Below are positions 41,537-49,573 of a DNA stretch of 64,000 nucleotides, piece after piece. This DNA comes from Paenibacillus sp. HWE-109. Its GTDB lineage: Bacteria; Bacillota; Bacilli; Paenibacillales; NBRC-103111. The position numbers and the translations under genes were made by a program. Each line of letters starts with the position of its first letter. The first letter of the stretch is position 1. Under the pieces are notes generated by a model that had not been told where the DNA came from, searched no databases, and saw only the letters and a program-made list of their open reading frames with translations. Location: contig NZ_CP091881.1 in the NCBI RefSeq assembly GCF_022163125.1, forward strand, positions 7,486,001 through 7,550,000. Reading direction: 5' to 3'.

Positions 41537-42736
41537 TTATAGCGCTTTTTCCTGCCAAGCGTGGTACTGCTCACGGAAGGCAGCAGGCCAAAGCTGTTCA
41601 TCCAAACTATACTGCGCCAAGAATGCGAATGCCCAGCGTTCAATGCCGAAGCCTACACAGCCCGTAACGGCGTTGCGTTTGCCCATTTTGATATTAAAGG
41701 CATTCCCGAACGTATTGCTGTGAAAATTGACCGAAGAACAGGCAATCGATTTCTTCACGTGAGGAATCGTCAAGCGAAGCTCATATTTCATCTCTTGATT
41801 ACGTTGGAAAGACGCTTTCACTTGAAAATCATTCGTGAAGAATGGATCATTGGCGATTTCCATCATGCTGTCAACGTTCCACTCCACGGCGAGTTCTTTC
41901 AAATATTCAATCGATTTCAGACGATTTTCTTTGACGAAGTCCGGCTTCCCGACGAAAATAATTTCGCGCATGGAGAAGTCGAGCAAACGGCCGAAATCGC
42001 TATGGTTTTTGGATTCGAAGCGATGACACTTGGCAATGGCGGTTACGACGATGCCGTCACCTTCCAAGGTTTCATTCTCTAAGCCTTCATAGCAGTGATA
42101 GCATGTGGAAGGGTTCATCATGAAATTCGGCTTCACCATGTTGTTATCAAGCGCCATCGGGGCCTCTTGGTTCCAACCGCCAGCTTCGCGGATCGATTGG
42201 GAGAACGACTCGATAACATCCAAATCTTCGCGCAAATGAGTTACGAAGTGGATATGCTCAGGGAAAGATGTGAAATGGTTGGTTTTATTCAACGTATGGC
42301 TGTGAATGACAGCGGGATAGGATTCCTCCTGCATGCCTTCGAAGCGTTTGGCGATCTTCGTCACGAAGGAATAGTCGAGAAACCGCATCAAGCTGGAGAA
42401 TGGTTCACGGAAAATGAAAAGACCGGGTTCCAGGACTTTAATGGCTTTGCGCTCCACGAGTTCGGCAATAATGTCGCCTTCATAAGGCGTATCTACTTTA
42501 TTTTCGAATAAAATATTTTCTTTAAAACCAAAGTCGCCGTGAGAGAAACGTTCAATCAGACGTTGAACTCGCTCGGTAATCCCCTCATCCCCGTTCGGAG
42601 AGTTGTGGTTAATTACAATATGACCATCAACCAGCGCGATATCTTGGATATGTTCATCGGCGAAGGCTGCCGCATATTTAACTTGTCCGTGCTGGCTTTC
42701 AGCAAGACCTTCTAGAGAAATTCTACATGTCATCAT
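41537..42736 (-). CDS. Class II aaRS-like amino acid:[carrier protein] ligase homologue
   Basis: A 399-residue protein that resembles amino acid:[carrier protein] ligases, which are derived from the atypical seryl-tRNA synthetase. These activate an amino acid with ATP and load it on a carrier protein's phosphopantetheine arm. Visible are NPSTCYHCYEGL (about 208-219), a motif-2-like KCHRFES with Arg239 and Glu241, LLDFSMREIIFVG with Glu258, and the class II motif 3 GCVGFGIERWAFAF with Arg367. Cys212, Glu258 and Cys360 have nearly the spacing I recall for the three zinc ligands of characterised ligases. The N-terminal 120 residues are extra. There is no tRNA-binding domain. A carrier-protein gene lies 7 bp upstream. 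The amino acid is unknown. Confidence 0.75.
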   Translation of the reverse strand: MMTCRISLEGLAESQHGQVKYAAAFADEHIQDIALVDGHIVINHNSPNGDEGITERVQRLIERFSHGDFGFKENILFENKVDTPYEGDIIAELVERKAIKVLEPGLFIFREPFSSLMRFLDYSFVTKIAKRFEGMQEESYPAVIHSHTLNKTNHFTSFPEHIHFVTHLREDLDVIESFSQSIREAGGWNQEAPMALDNNMVKPNFMMNPSTCYHCYEGLENETLEGDGIVVTAIAKCHRFESKNHSDFGRLLDFSMREIIFVGKPDFVKENRLKSIEYLKELAVEWNVDSMMEIANDPFFTNDFQVKASFQRNQEMKYELRLTIPHVKKSIACSSVNFHSNTFGNAFNIKMGKRNAVTGCVGFGIERWAFAFLAQYSLDEQLWPAAFREQYHAWQEKAL

Positions 42737-42743
42737 GAATGGG

Positions 42744-43001
42744 TTACCTCGCAGTCTTCTTGGAAATAAAATCGGCAATTTCGCTGACAGTGTTCATGGA
42801 GTACAGCATGAGATCCTGGTTCGTTACTTGGATGCTGTATGTTTTTTCGATATGAGCGATGAGGGCGGTAGCGCCGATAGAATCGATAAATCCATAGTCA
42901 AACAGATGGACATCCACATCAAAATCATCGTCGTCCTCGGCAATTTCGTAACGCTCGCGAATATGCTGTTCAAGCTGCGCTAATAAGTCTTCATTAGACA
43001 T
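42744..43001 (-). CDS. Acyl/aminoacyl carrier protein (DltC-like)
   Basis: An 85-residue acidic four-helix carrier protein. The phosphopantetheine site is Ser41 in FDYGFIDSIGATALIAHIE, matching the D-S-hydrophobic-G rule. DltC and related D-alanyl carriers have the similar LFEQGLLDSFG context. An acidic run EDDDDFDVD precedes it. ATG 43001 follows AGGAGG. The ligase gene starts 7 bp after its stop, so the two are probably coupled and the carrier is the likely substrate of the ligase. An ordinary fatty-acid carrier is unlikely, because no fab genes are near. Confidence 0.88.
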   Translation of the reverse strand: MSNEDLLAQLEQHIRERYEIAEDDDDFDVDVHLFDYGFIDSIGATALIAHIEKTYSIQVTNQDLMLYSMNTVSEIADFISKKTAR

Positions 43002-43018
43002 GTTGGAAAGCCTCCTGA

Positions 43019-46000
43019 TTATTGGTTTTGGCTAGTGAAAGTTAGGGTCGCTAAATCCCCGTATCGGGTAATGGTATACGTCTGCGTCGGCGCATCATAG
43101 GCCACTTGGAGATCGGACGCATTGAAAGTTAATTCAGTAGGGCTGTACAGCTTCACCTGCTGGAGGCCTGCTGATTTCAGCTTAAGCTGATAAGTAGATC
43201 CTTGGTGTGTCAGGGCAAAGGGAACATTTGAACGTACGATATGGAATTGATCTTGCTGAGGTCCAATTCCGATGGAAGCCGATTTAGCTAAACCAAGGTA
43301 CAATTTATGATCTATCGTTGTATACGTATCTGAACTGCTTTGCAGAGAGTACAACGCCAGTTTGTCACCTTTTTCGATAACGACACCCAATGTTGAGGTG
43401 TATTCATCAGCTAAGCTTGGGACTTGAGCTGAATTCGGCGTTAGGGTTGCATGAAAATGTGGACTTCCGCCCGCTAGACGATCTTTCAGTTTGTCCCATA
43501 AATAGGAGACCCAGGACTGGCTGATCTGAACATCGCTTTTCATTGCGGCTAGAAAGGATTTGGCCATCTGTGTTTCGGTCATAAAGTTATAATCATGCTT
43601 CGTTCGAAGCTTGTCAAAGTAGTCAGCGAACTCCGTCAAATCAGCAATTTTGGATGGTACGGGAAAATGGTACTCGATGTGCTCGAAATAATCAATCGGC
43701 ATATCCAATTTGACCATGGAATCAAAGACGTCGGTCGTCGCGTAATCGCCAGTTCGCAGCACCGGTGTCGGTGTGTGAATCAGCATCGTTTGGTCTGTTG
43801 CGCCTTGTGAATCCTGCAAGAGAAAAGGAAGCGACCAGATGGCATCCGGACGGGCAATGACGGGCGACTCGGAAGGCAAGAATCCAAAGTTATACCACAT
43901 GCCTTGCTGCTGTTCGCTAGTCAACGTTTGCTCATGGACCTCGTTATTCACGCGCCATGTATGCTGATTCGTACCTGGATGCAGCCATGGGATTCCCAAT
44001 TTGTCAAAGGCTTGCTTATGCAAGGTGAGTTCGGTTTTCTCTTGTGCTGAGCTTTTGAAATTATGTACAAACACATGCGGATTAAGATCCAAATGATTGT
44101 CACGCGCATAGTCGATAAATGTTTTGAGCTCCGCAGGATAAGGAAACTGCGGGTCGTCGATCGAGACGGGGGACCCGAATTCGATGCCTCCGACGACCAG
44201 GTCGTCTTTGCCGTCGTGATTGAGATCCACCCACAGCGGGACGGAGTTGTGCCCGGCAACCAAGGCGTGATTGCCGACTTGGTTGAGGGTTGCGCCCTCG
44301 AGGGGACCTTGTGGCGTCCAAGTGCCGCCTGCGCCTTGGAGATACACCTGCAGGTCCCCGTCGCTGCTGCCGACCACGAGATCGAGTCGGCCGTCGTCGT
44401 TCATGTCACGCGCGGCTGGCGCGGCGTGTGTGGCTTGATGCGGCAGCGTGATGATCTCGCTGCCTGGCGTTAGATCAAGGGCCGCTGCGCTGCGGCCCTT
44501 GTAGAGCCTGACTCGCCCATCGGCTCCGCCGAGGACGAGGTCGAGCTTGCCGTCGCCGTCGATGTCGGCGACAAGCGGTGCTGCAGGCCCTGCGGGCAGC
44601 TGCAGCGGTTTCCCGCCCGCGAGCAGCGCCGCGGGCTTCGCGAACCTGCCGCCAGCAAGCTGCGGCAGGAGCCGTACCGCCCCGGACTCGTCGGATACGA
44701 CGAGGTCCGCGCGGCCATCCCCGTTCACGTCAGACGCGTGAACGGTGCTGTAAGGGCCAAGCTGGAGCGGCTCGCCGCTCTCCAGCAAGATCTTCTCCGG
44801 CGCGCCGAACGTGTCCGGCAGCGCCAAGCCCTCAGGCGGCGGCTCGCTCGCGTAAGCCGCCGCCGCAGGGCCAAGATTCGTGTACTTATACACGAATCCA
44901 TCCGCGCTGCCGGCCATGAGGTCCGTGCGGCCGTCGCCGTTGAGGTCCGCGGCGGCTGGATACGCGCGGTAAGGCAGTTCAATCGCGCTTGCAAGATCGC
45001 GATACTGGGGAAACAGCGCCTGCCGCAGCGGCTTGCCGGCAGACATCACGTGCAGTCCGCTCGCGTAGCCGGAGCCGGGCAGCTCCCCGACGAACTGCGG
45101 CTTTGCGTTCGTTCCTGTATTGAGCTGCACCGTCACGCTCTCGCGCCATTGCCCCCAATAGAAGGCATTGCGGACAAGCGTGAACGAGGGAATTTCGTTA
45201 TACTTCTTGAGCAGTTCCGCCCAAGCGATGCCGTCTTTCTGTTGAATCGCCGGCATCGCCTCAAAGTGATTCTGAAATGCCATTGCAGGCCGTCCATAAG
45301 GGCCAAGCACTTTGCGAACACTGTAGCCCAGCGTTTCCTTCGCTGCATAAGAGAGCAGCTCACTGCGATACTGCATGTTGGCAGCGGCAAAATCGAAACT
45401 GAAATAGGGCTCAATGGGTAAAGCTCTTTTATTGAAATAAGTCGTGCCTGGCGTAGACTTGCCTTCCGTTTGATACTTAGCAGCCAACTTCGTGAAGCCG
45501 AGCTTAGGGTCCATGCCGCTTTTCATATCAAAGCCAGTTGGAAAGTAGCGATTTGGCAGAAAGTTGCTGCTGATCACTACGGCCCCTTTTCCGATCCGAT
45601 TTTGCATGGCAAGAGAAATGGATTGACCAGCTGCATTCATGGCGACAATTGATTGTCCAGTAGAAGGCACAAAGCCGTATCCCATATGGAAACCGGGCAT
45701 GTCATTCAGGGTATGATGCTTGAGATAACTTTGACTGAACAGTTGAAAAGTCTGTTGCAAGCCTTGCAGATTAACAGGTACCTGCGGGTATGTAAATAGA
45801 GGCGTTTCTGTATTTGCTAACGGCAGCTTCTGTAAGTCGACTAGACGTTCAGCCCCAAGGAAGTCTAGTGGAAAGCTGCTAGAGAAACCATTTTCAATTA
45901 GTAAATGTCCGCCCTGCTTTACATATCCTGTAAGTTTCACAACTTGTTCTGCCCACTGGGCGTCCTCAGCTAGAGAAGGGTCCAGATAAACCGCATCGTA

Positions 46001-46237
46001 CTTGCGCAGCTGGCTGGTGGATAAGGTTGATAAGGGCTGTTTGCTAATGTCCACACCAGCTTGCAAGGTTTGTTGAAAATTTCCATACGCCGCTGTATCA
46101 TAAACATCTCCGCTAGTGGCGTAGAGAAGCTTAGTTTCATCTATTTTTGGTAAAAATAGTAGGATACCCAGCATAATAAGAAGGCAAAGGCCTAGTCCGG
46201 TCATCATTTGATAAATACGAATTTTCGACAAAGCCAA
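43019..46237 (-). CDS. Large membrane-anchored surface protein with FG-GAP/VCBS repeats
   Basis: A 1072-residue protein with one N-terminal membrane helix (about 10-30). A glutamine-amidotransferase-like/DUF4350-like region follows (about 35-300, with VKLTGYVKQGGHLLIENGFS). Five calcium-binding FG-GAP repeats lie between about 430 and 700: DLNGDGRTDLMAG, DVNGDGRADLVVS, DIDGDGKLDLVLG, DMNDDGRLDLVVG, DLNHDGKDDLVVG. The C-terminal region (about 720-1072) vaguely recalls polysaccharide-deacetylase-associated folds. TTG 46237 is used after GAGGGA. The repeat part is strikingly GC-rich. It is first in the operon with the carrier, ligase and MBOAT genes, so it may bind or modify the surface polymer that they act on; this is inference. 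Confidence 0.75.
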   Translation of the reverse strand: MALSKIRIYQMMTGLGLCLLIMLGILLFLPKIDETKLLYATSGDVYDTAAYGNFQQTLQAGVDISKQPLSTLSTSQLRKYDAVYLDPSLAEDAQWAEQVVKLTGYVKQGGHLLIENGFSSSFPLDFLGAERLVDLQKLPLANTETPLFTYPQVPVNLQGLQQTFQLFSQSYLKHHTLNDMPGFHMGYGFVPSTGQSIVAMNAAGQSISLAMQNRIGKGAVVISSNFLPNRYFPTGFDMKSGMDPKLGFTKLAAKYQTEGKSTPGTTYFNKRALPIEPYFSFDFAAANMQYRSELLSYAAKETLGYSVRKVLGPYGRPAMAFQNHFEAMPAIQQKDGIAWAELLKKYNEIPSFTLVRNAFYWGQWRESVTVQLNTGTNAKPQFVGELPGSGYASGLHVMSAGKPLRQALFPQYRDLASAIELPYRAYPAAADLNGDGRTDLMAGSADGFVYKYTNLGPAAAAYASEPPPEGLALPDTFGAPEKILLESGEPLQLGPYSTVHASDVNGDGRADLVVSDESGAVRLLPQLAGGRFAKPAALLAGGKPLQLPAGPAAPLVADIDGDGKLDLVLGGADGRVRLYKGRSAAALDLTPGSEIITLPHQATHAAPAARDMNDDGRLDLVVGSSDGDLQVYLQGAGGTWTPQGPLEGATLNQVGNHALVAGHNSVPLWVDLNHDGKDDLVVGGIEFGSPVSIDDPQFPYPAELKTFIDYARDNHLDLNPHVFVHNFKSSAQEKTELTLHKQAFDKLGIPWLHPGTNQHTWRVNNEVHEQTLTSEQQQGMWYNFGFLPSESPVIARPDAIWSLPFLLQDSQGATDQTMLIHTPTPVLRTGDYATTDVFDSMVKLDMPIDYFEHIEYHFPVPSKIADLTEFADYFDKLRTKHDYNFMTETQMAKSFLAAMKSDVQISQSWVSYLWDKLKDRLAGGSPHFHATLTPNSAQVPSLADEYTSTLGVVIEKGDKLALYSLQSSSDTYTTIDHKLYLGLAKSASIGIGPQQDQFHIVRSNVPFALTHQGSTYQLKLKSAGLQQVKLYSPTELTFNASDLQVAYDAPTQTYTITRYGDLATLTFTSQNQ

Positions 46238-46276
46238 AGGGATCCCTCGATTACTGTAATGGTCACTATCCTTGAC

Positions 46277-46305
46277 ATTATAGCATTCATAGGTAAGTTT
46301 GTTAA
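46277..46305 (-). promoter_or_regulatory. Promoter of the carrier-protein/MBOAT operon
   Basis: On the minus strand, TTAACA (46300-46305) and TATAAT (46277-46282) are spaced 17 bp, and TGC before the -10 gives an extended -10. This is one of the best sigma-A promoters in the window. It lies 40 bp before the FG-GAP gene. The rest of the 252-bp gap to the U32 gene shows no feature. Confidence 0.65.
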
Positions 46306-46489
46306 CTTCTAAAGGGGCTTCATAATTACAGGAAACAGTTGGAAATGGCTAGTCTGTGTCGGATTCTGGGTAACTTTGTTATTGGCTTATGCCCTAGATT
46401 CCTACCTATCCTTTCTGTTACACTAAAGAGAAGACTTTGAGGCTTACCCGAGGGCTCTATTAATTGAAGTATTGAAAGGATTTGCTGCC

Positions 46490-49039
46490 ATGCGTACGAT
46501 ACGCAGAGAAGATATAGAATTATTGGCCCCTGCGGGGGATTGGGATTGTTTGAGAGCGGCTGTAGCCAATGGGGCGGATGCCGTGTTTTTTGGTGTGGAG
46601 AAGTTCAACGCACGCGCTAGGGCGCATAACTTTACGATGGCCGAGCTGCCGGATATTATGTCGTTCCTTCATCTATATGGCGTGCAGGGCTTCCTGACGT
46701 TTAATATTCTTGTGTTCGAAGAAGAGTTGAACGAGGCTAAGCAGTTAATAGAAGCTTGTATAGATGCGGGTGTTGATGCCGTTATTGTGCAGGATCTGGG
46801 TCTGGTTAAAATGATTCGCGAGATCTCCCCTGATTTCCCGATTCACGGATCTACACAAATGACGATTACATCGCCTGAGGCGGTTGAGTTCACGAAGCCT
46901 TTCGACATTGAACGCGTTGTTCTAGGCCGTGAAAATAATTTGAAGCAAATCAAGCAGATCGGTGATCAAGCGAGGCTTCCAATGGAAGTATTCGTGCACG
47001 GGGCGTTATGTGTTTCGTACTCTGGGCAATGTTTAACTTCCGAGATGTGGGGCGGACGTTCCGCCAATCGGGGAGAATGCGCGCAAGCTTGCCGCTTGCC
47101 GTATGACTTAATGGTGGATGGCGTGCAGAAACCGATGGGCGATGTAACTTATTTGTTGTCGCCCAAAGATTTGGCGGCCATTGAAATTGTGCCGGAATTG
47201 ATCGAAGCCGGTGTACGTTCATTCAAAATTGAAGGGCGTCTCAAAACCCCTGAATATGTCGCTAATGTTGTGAGCAAATATCGCCGTGCGATCGATCGCT
47301 ATTTCGATGGCGAAGATGCGCGTCCGTCCAAAGATGAGGTTCGTGAACTGCAGCAAAGCTTCTCGCGCGGCTTTACAGTTGGCTTCCTGAATGGAACCAA
47401 CAACAAGCAGTTGGTTGACGGCACATTCCCTAAGAGTCGTGGGGTTTTCGTTGGGCGCATCAAGCAAATTTTGCGCGATGGCGTGATTTGTGAACTGGAG
47501 GCGCCGATTAAACGCGGTGATGGTGTGGTCTTCGATGCGGGCGATCCAACGAAGAAGGAAGAAGGCGGGCGAATCTATGATTTGCGCCGCAAGGGAGAGA
47601 AGCTCGAAGGTGAAGCTGAGGGCGGACTTATCGAGATTATTATGGGACGCAACGATGTCGAGTTAAACCGTCTGCATGTCGGCGATCGCATCTGGAAGAC
47701 GAATGATCCGCATTTGGATAAACGTCTGCGTCAGACCTTCGAGACCGATAAGCCTTACCGCACGTTCCCGGTCAGCGTCACAATTACCGGCGTAGAGGGC
47801 GAGCCGCTCAAAAGCTGGTGGACGGATATCCAAGGCGGTCATACCGTCTTCGTACAATCCGAACTGCCGCTGGTGCGCGCGGAGAAGCGGCCGATGGACG
47901 AACAGCTCTTCACCGAGCAGTTCGGTCGCCTTGGCGGCACGATTTATGAGCTCAGCCAGCTGGACGTCCAACTGGTGGGTGAGCTGATCGTGCCGATGCG
48001 TGAACTCAACAGCATGCGCCGCAGCGCTGTCGAATTAATGGAAGACGAGCGCCAGAAGCCTCGCTCATATATCAAACGCGAAGTCGGCGTCTATGATGAC
48101 GTGCTTCCGTCTGTCACGGAGCGTCATGAAGCCGCCGTTAATGCGCCTGCACTGTCCCTGGCGGATCGCAGCGCCGTGGAGCTTACTGCACTTTGCCGCA
48201 ACCTCGAGCAGGTGAAGGCTGTGTTAGAAACGACGGATGATGTGCAACTGATTTACGCTGATTTTGAATTTATTAAGCAGTTCCCTGCGGCCGTTGAAGC
48301 CGTTCATGCGGCTGGGCGCAAGATTGCGCTGGTGACGCCACGTATTCATATGCCAGGGGAAACGGGCTATTTTAACAATATACTCAAGCTCAAGCCTGAT
48401 GCGGTATTGATCCGCAATACAGGGGCCGCTTACTTCTTCTTGAAACATCGTTTGGAGAATCCGGATGCCCCGCAACCGCAGCTTATCGGAGACTTCTCGC
48501 TGAATGTGGCGAACCACAAAGCAGCTGCGCTGTTCCTTGAAGCGGGTCTTGCCAAAGTGACGCCGTCGTACGATCTGAACATTCAACAAATGGTTGATCT
48601 GCTGCGCCGCGCCGAAGCCTCCAAGCTGGAGGTCGTCATTCATCAACATATGCCGATGTTCCATACGGAACATTGTGTATATTGCACATTCCTGAGCGAA
48701 GGGACTGACTTTACGAACTGTGGCCGTCCTTGTGAAGACCACAGCGTGTCCTTGCAGGATCGCGTGGGGATGTCTCATCCTGTTCGTGTCGATGAAGGCT
48801 GCCGCAATACGGTGTATAATGCCGTGGATCAATCGGGCGCCGAGTATTTGAGCCATTTCATGGACCTGGGCATTCGCTCTTTCCGAGTCGAGTTCCTGGA
48901 AGAGACACCGGACAAAGTCCGAGAAATTCTTGATTTGTACCGCCGGGCGATCAACGGACAAATAAGCGGAACGCAAGTGTGGCGTTCATTGAAAGCTACG
49001 AACCAACTTGGTGTTACGCGCGGCCAATTGGTGAAGTAA
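46490..49039 (+). CDS. Peptidase U32 family protein with DUF3656 (RlhA-like)
   Basis: An 849-residue U32-family protein. It has an N-terminal TIM-barrel-like part ELLAPAGDWDCLRAAVANGA and the U32 signature around FVHGALCVSYSGQCLTSE, with a Cys set (about 180-208) ending GECAQACR that may hold an iron-sulfur cluster. EGRLKTPEYV, a DUF3656 middle domain and a second U32-like C-terminal half (CVYCTFLSEGTDFTNCGRPC) follow. The closest characterised relatives, RlhA of Escherichia coli and Bacillus, hydroxylate a cytidine in 23S rRNA. True protease activity is doubtful. ATG 46490 follows GAAAGGA. It is monocistronic. Confidence 0.82.
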   Translation: MRTIRREDIELLAPAGDWDCLRAAVANGADAVFFGVEKFNARARAHNFTMAELPDIMSFLHLYGVQGFLTFNILVFEEELNEAKQLIEACIDAGVDAVIVQDLGLVKMIREISPDFPIHGSTQMTITSPEAVEFTKPFDIERVVLGRENNLKQIKQIGDQARLPMEVFVHGALCVSYSGQCLTSEMWGGRSANRGECAQACRLPYDLMVDGVQKPMGDVTYLLSPKDLAAIEIVPELIEAGVRSFKIEGRLKTPEYVANVVSKYRRAIDRYFDGEDARPSKDEVRELQQSFSRGFTVGFLNGTNNKQLVDGTFPKSRGVFVGRIKQILRDGVICELEAPIKRGDGVVFDAGDPTKKEEGGRIYDLRRKGEKLEGEAEGGLIEIIMGRNDVELNRLHVGDRIWKTNDPHLDKRLRQTFETDKPYRTFPVSVTITGVEGEPLKSWWTDIQGGHTVFVQSELPLVRAEKRPMDEQLFTEQFGRLGGTIYELSQLDVQLVGELIVPMRELNSMRRSAVELMEDERQKPRSYIKREVGVYDDVLPSVTERHEAAVNAPALSLADRSAVELTALCRNLEQVKAVLETTDDVQLIYADFEFIKQFPAAVEAVHAAGRKIALVTPRIHMPGETGYFNNILKLKPDAVLIRNTGAAYFFLKHRLENPDAPQPQLIGDFSLNVANHKAAALFLEAGLAKVTPSYDLNIQQMVDLLRRAEASKLEVVIHQHMPMFHTEHCVYCTFLSEGTDFTNCGRPCEDHSVSLQDRVGMSHPVRVDEGCRNTVYNAVDQSGAEYLSHFMDLGIRSFRVEFLEETPDKVREILDLYRRAINGQISGTQVWRSLKATNQLGVTRGQLVK

Positions 49040-49060
49040 AGATTTATAGATGGATAAGAG

Positions 49061-49087
49061 ACCCAGTGCCTTTTAGGTGCTGGGTTT
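49061..49087 (+). terminator. Hairpin terminator after the U32 gene
   Basis: ACCCAGTGCC pairs with GGTGCTGGGT (10 bp with wobble pairs) and is followed by TTTGCTGTTT. The T-tract is interrupted. Confidence 0.6.
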
Positions 49088-49182
49088 GCTGTTTAAATTA
49101 GAGGTGTTACCCCAGTTGCACGCGCGGAGAAAAGGGAACGTCGATCCTCTATTCTGGCGAAAAGTGTCATTATCGTGAGGTT

Positions 49183-49316
49183 GAGGGAACTACAGGGCGT
49201 TATTTTGCTGTTTCTTGAGAAATTCAGTGTTTTTTTCGAAATTAGGACCCTGTAGTTCCGCTAAAACTCTCGCATCCCTGCTATTTGCCGAAATAGCTCC
49301 CTAGAGTTCCCTCCCT
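49183..49316. repeat. Intergenic element with three GGGAACTACAGGG-type motifs
   Basis: GGAACTACAGGG (49186-49197) and CCCTGTAGTTCC (49248-49259) are exact complements. CTCCCTAGAGTTCCCTCCC (49297-49315) is a third, inverted, related copy. The outer sequences GGGCGTTATTTTGC and GCCGAAATAGCTCCC also pair partly. The element fills the 534-bp gap before the MerR-type gene. No gene is seen here. Confidence 0.5.
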
Positions 49317-49573
49317 TAATAGGTTTTGTCGCTTTGAAGAGGCTCATCTCTCAGGGTGACGAAGCTGTGTTGCTCACTTTTGGGAAAAGTGAATAAGACT
49401 CGTTTATTCGCGAGGCAAGGTAGGAAACACAGAGGGAGCACGTTCTCTGGATTTATGACGAAATACAAGGAATTTCCTTTAGTTACTGTCACTTGTTTAA
49501 CACCCTGAATATTATGTTACAGCTAATGCCTAAGCCTAATGGACATAAGAAGAAAGGATGGCGATGGATAACA

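Noticed and set aside
42744..43001. Fatty-acid synthesis acyl carrier protein
   Set aside because: No fab or plsX genes are near, and the context is ligase, SGNH and MBOAT, which favours an aminoacyl carrier.
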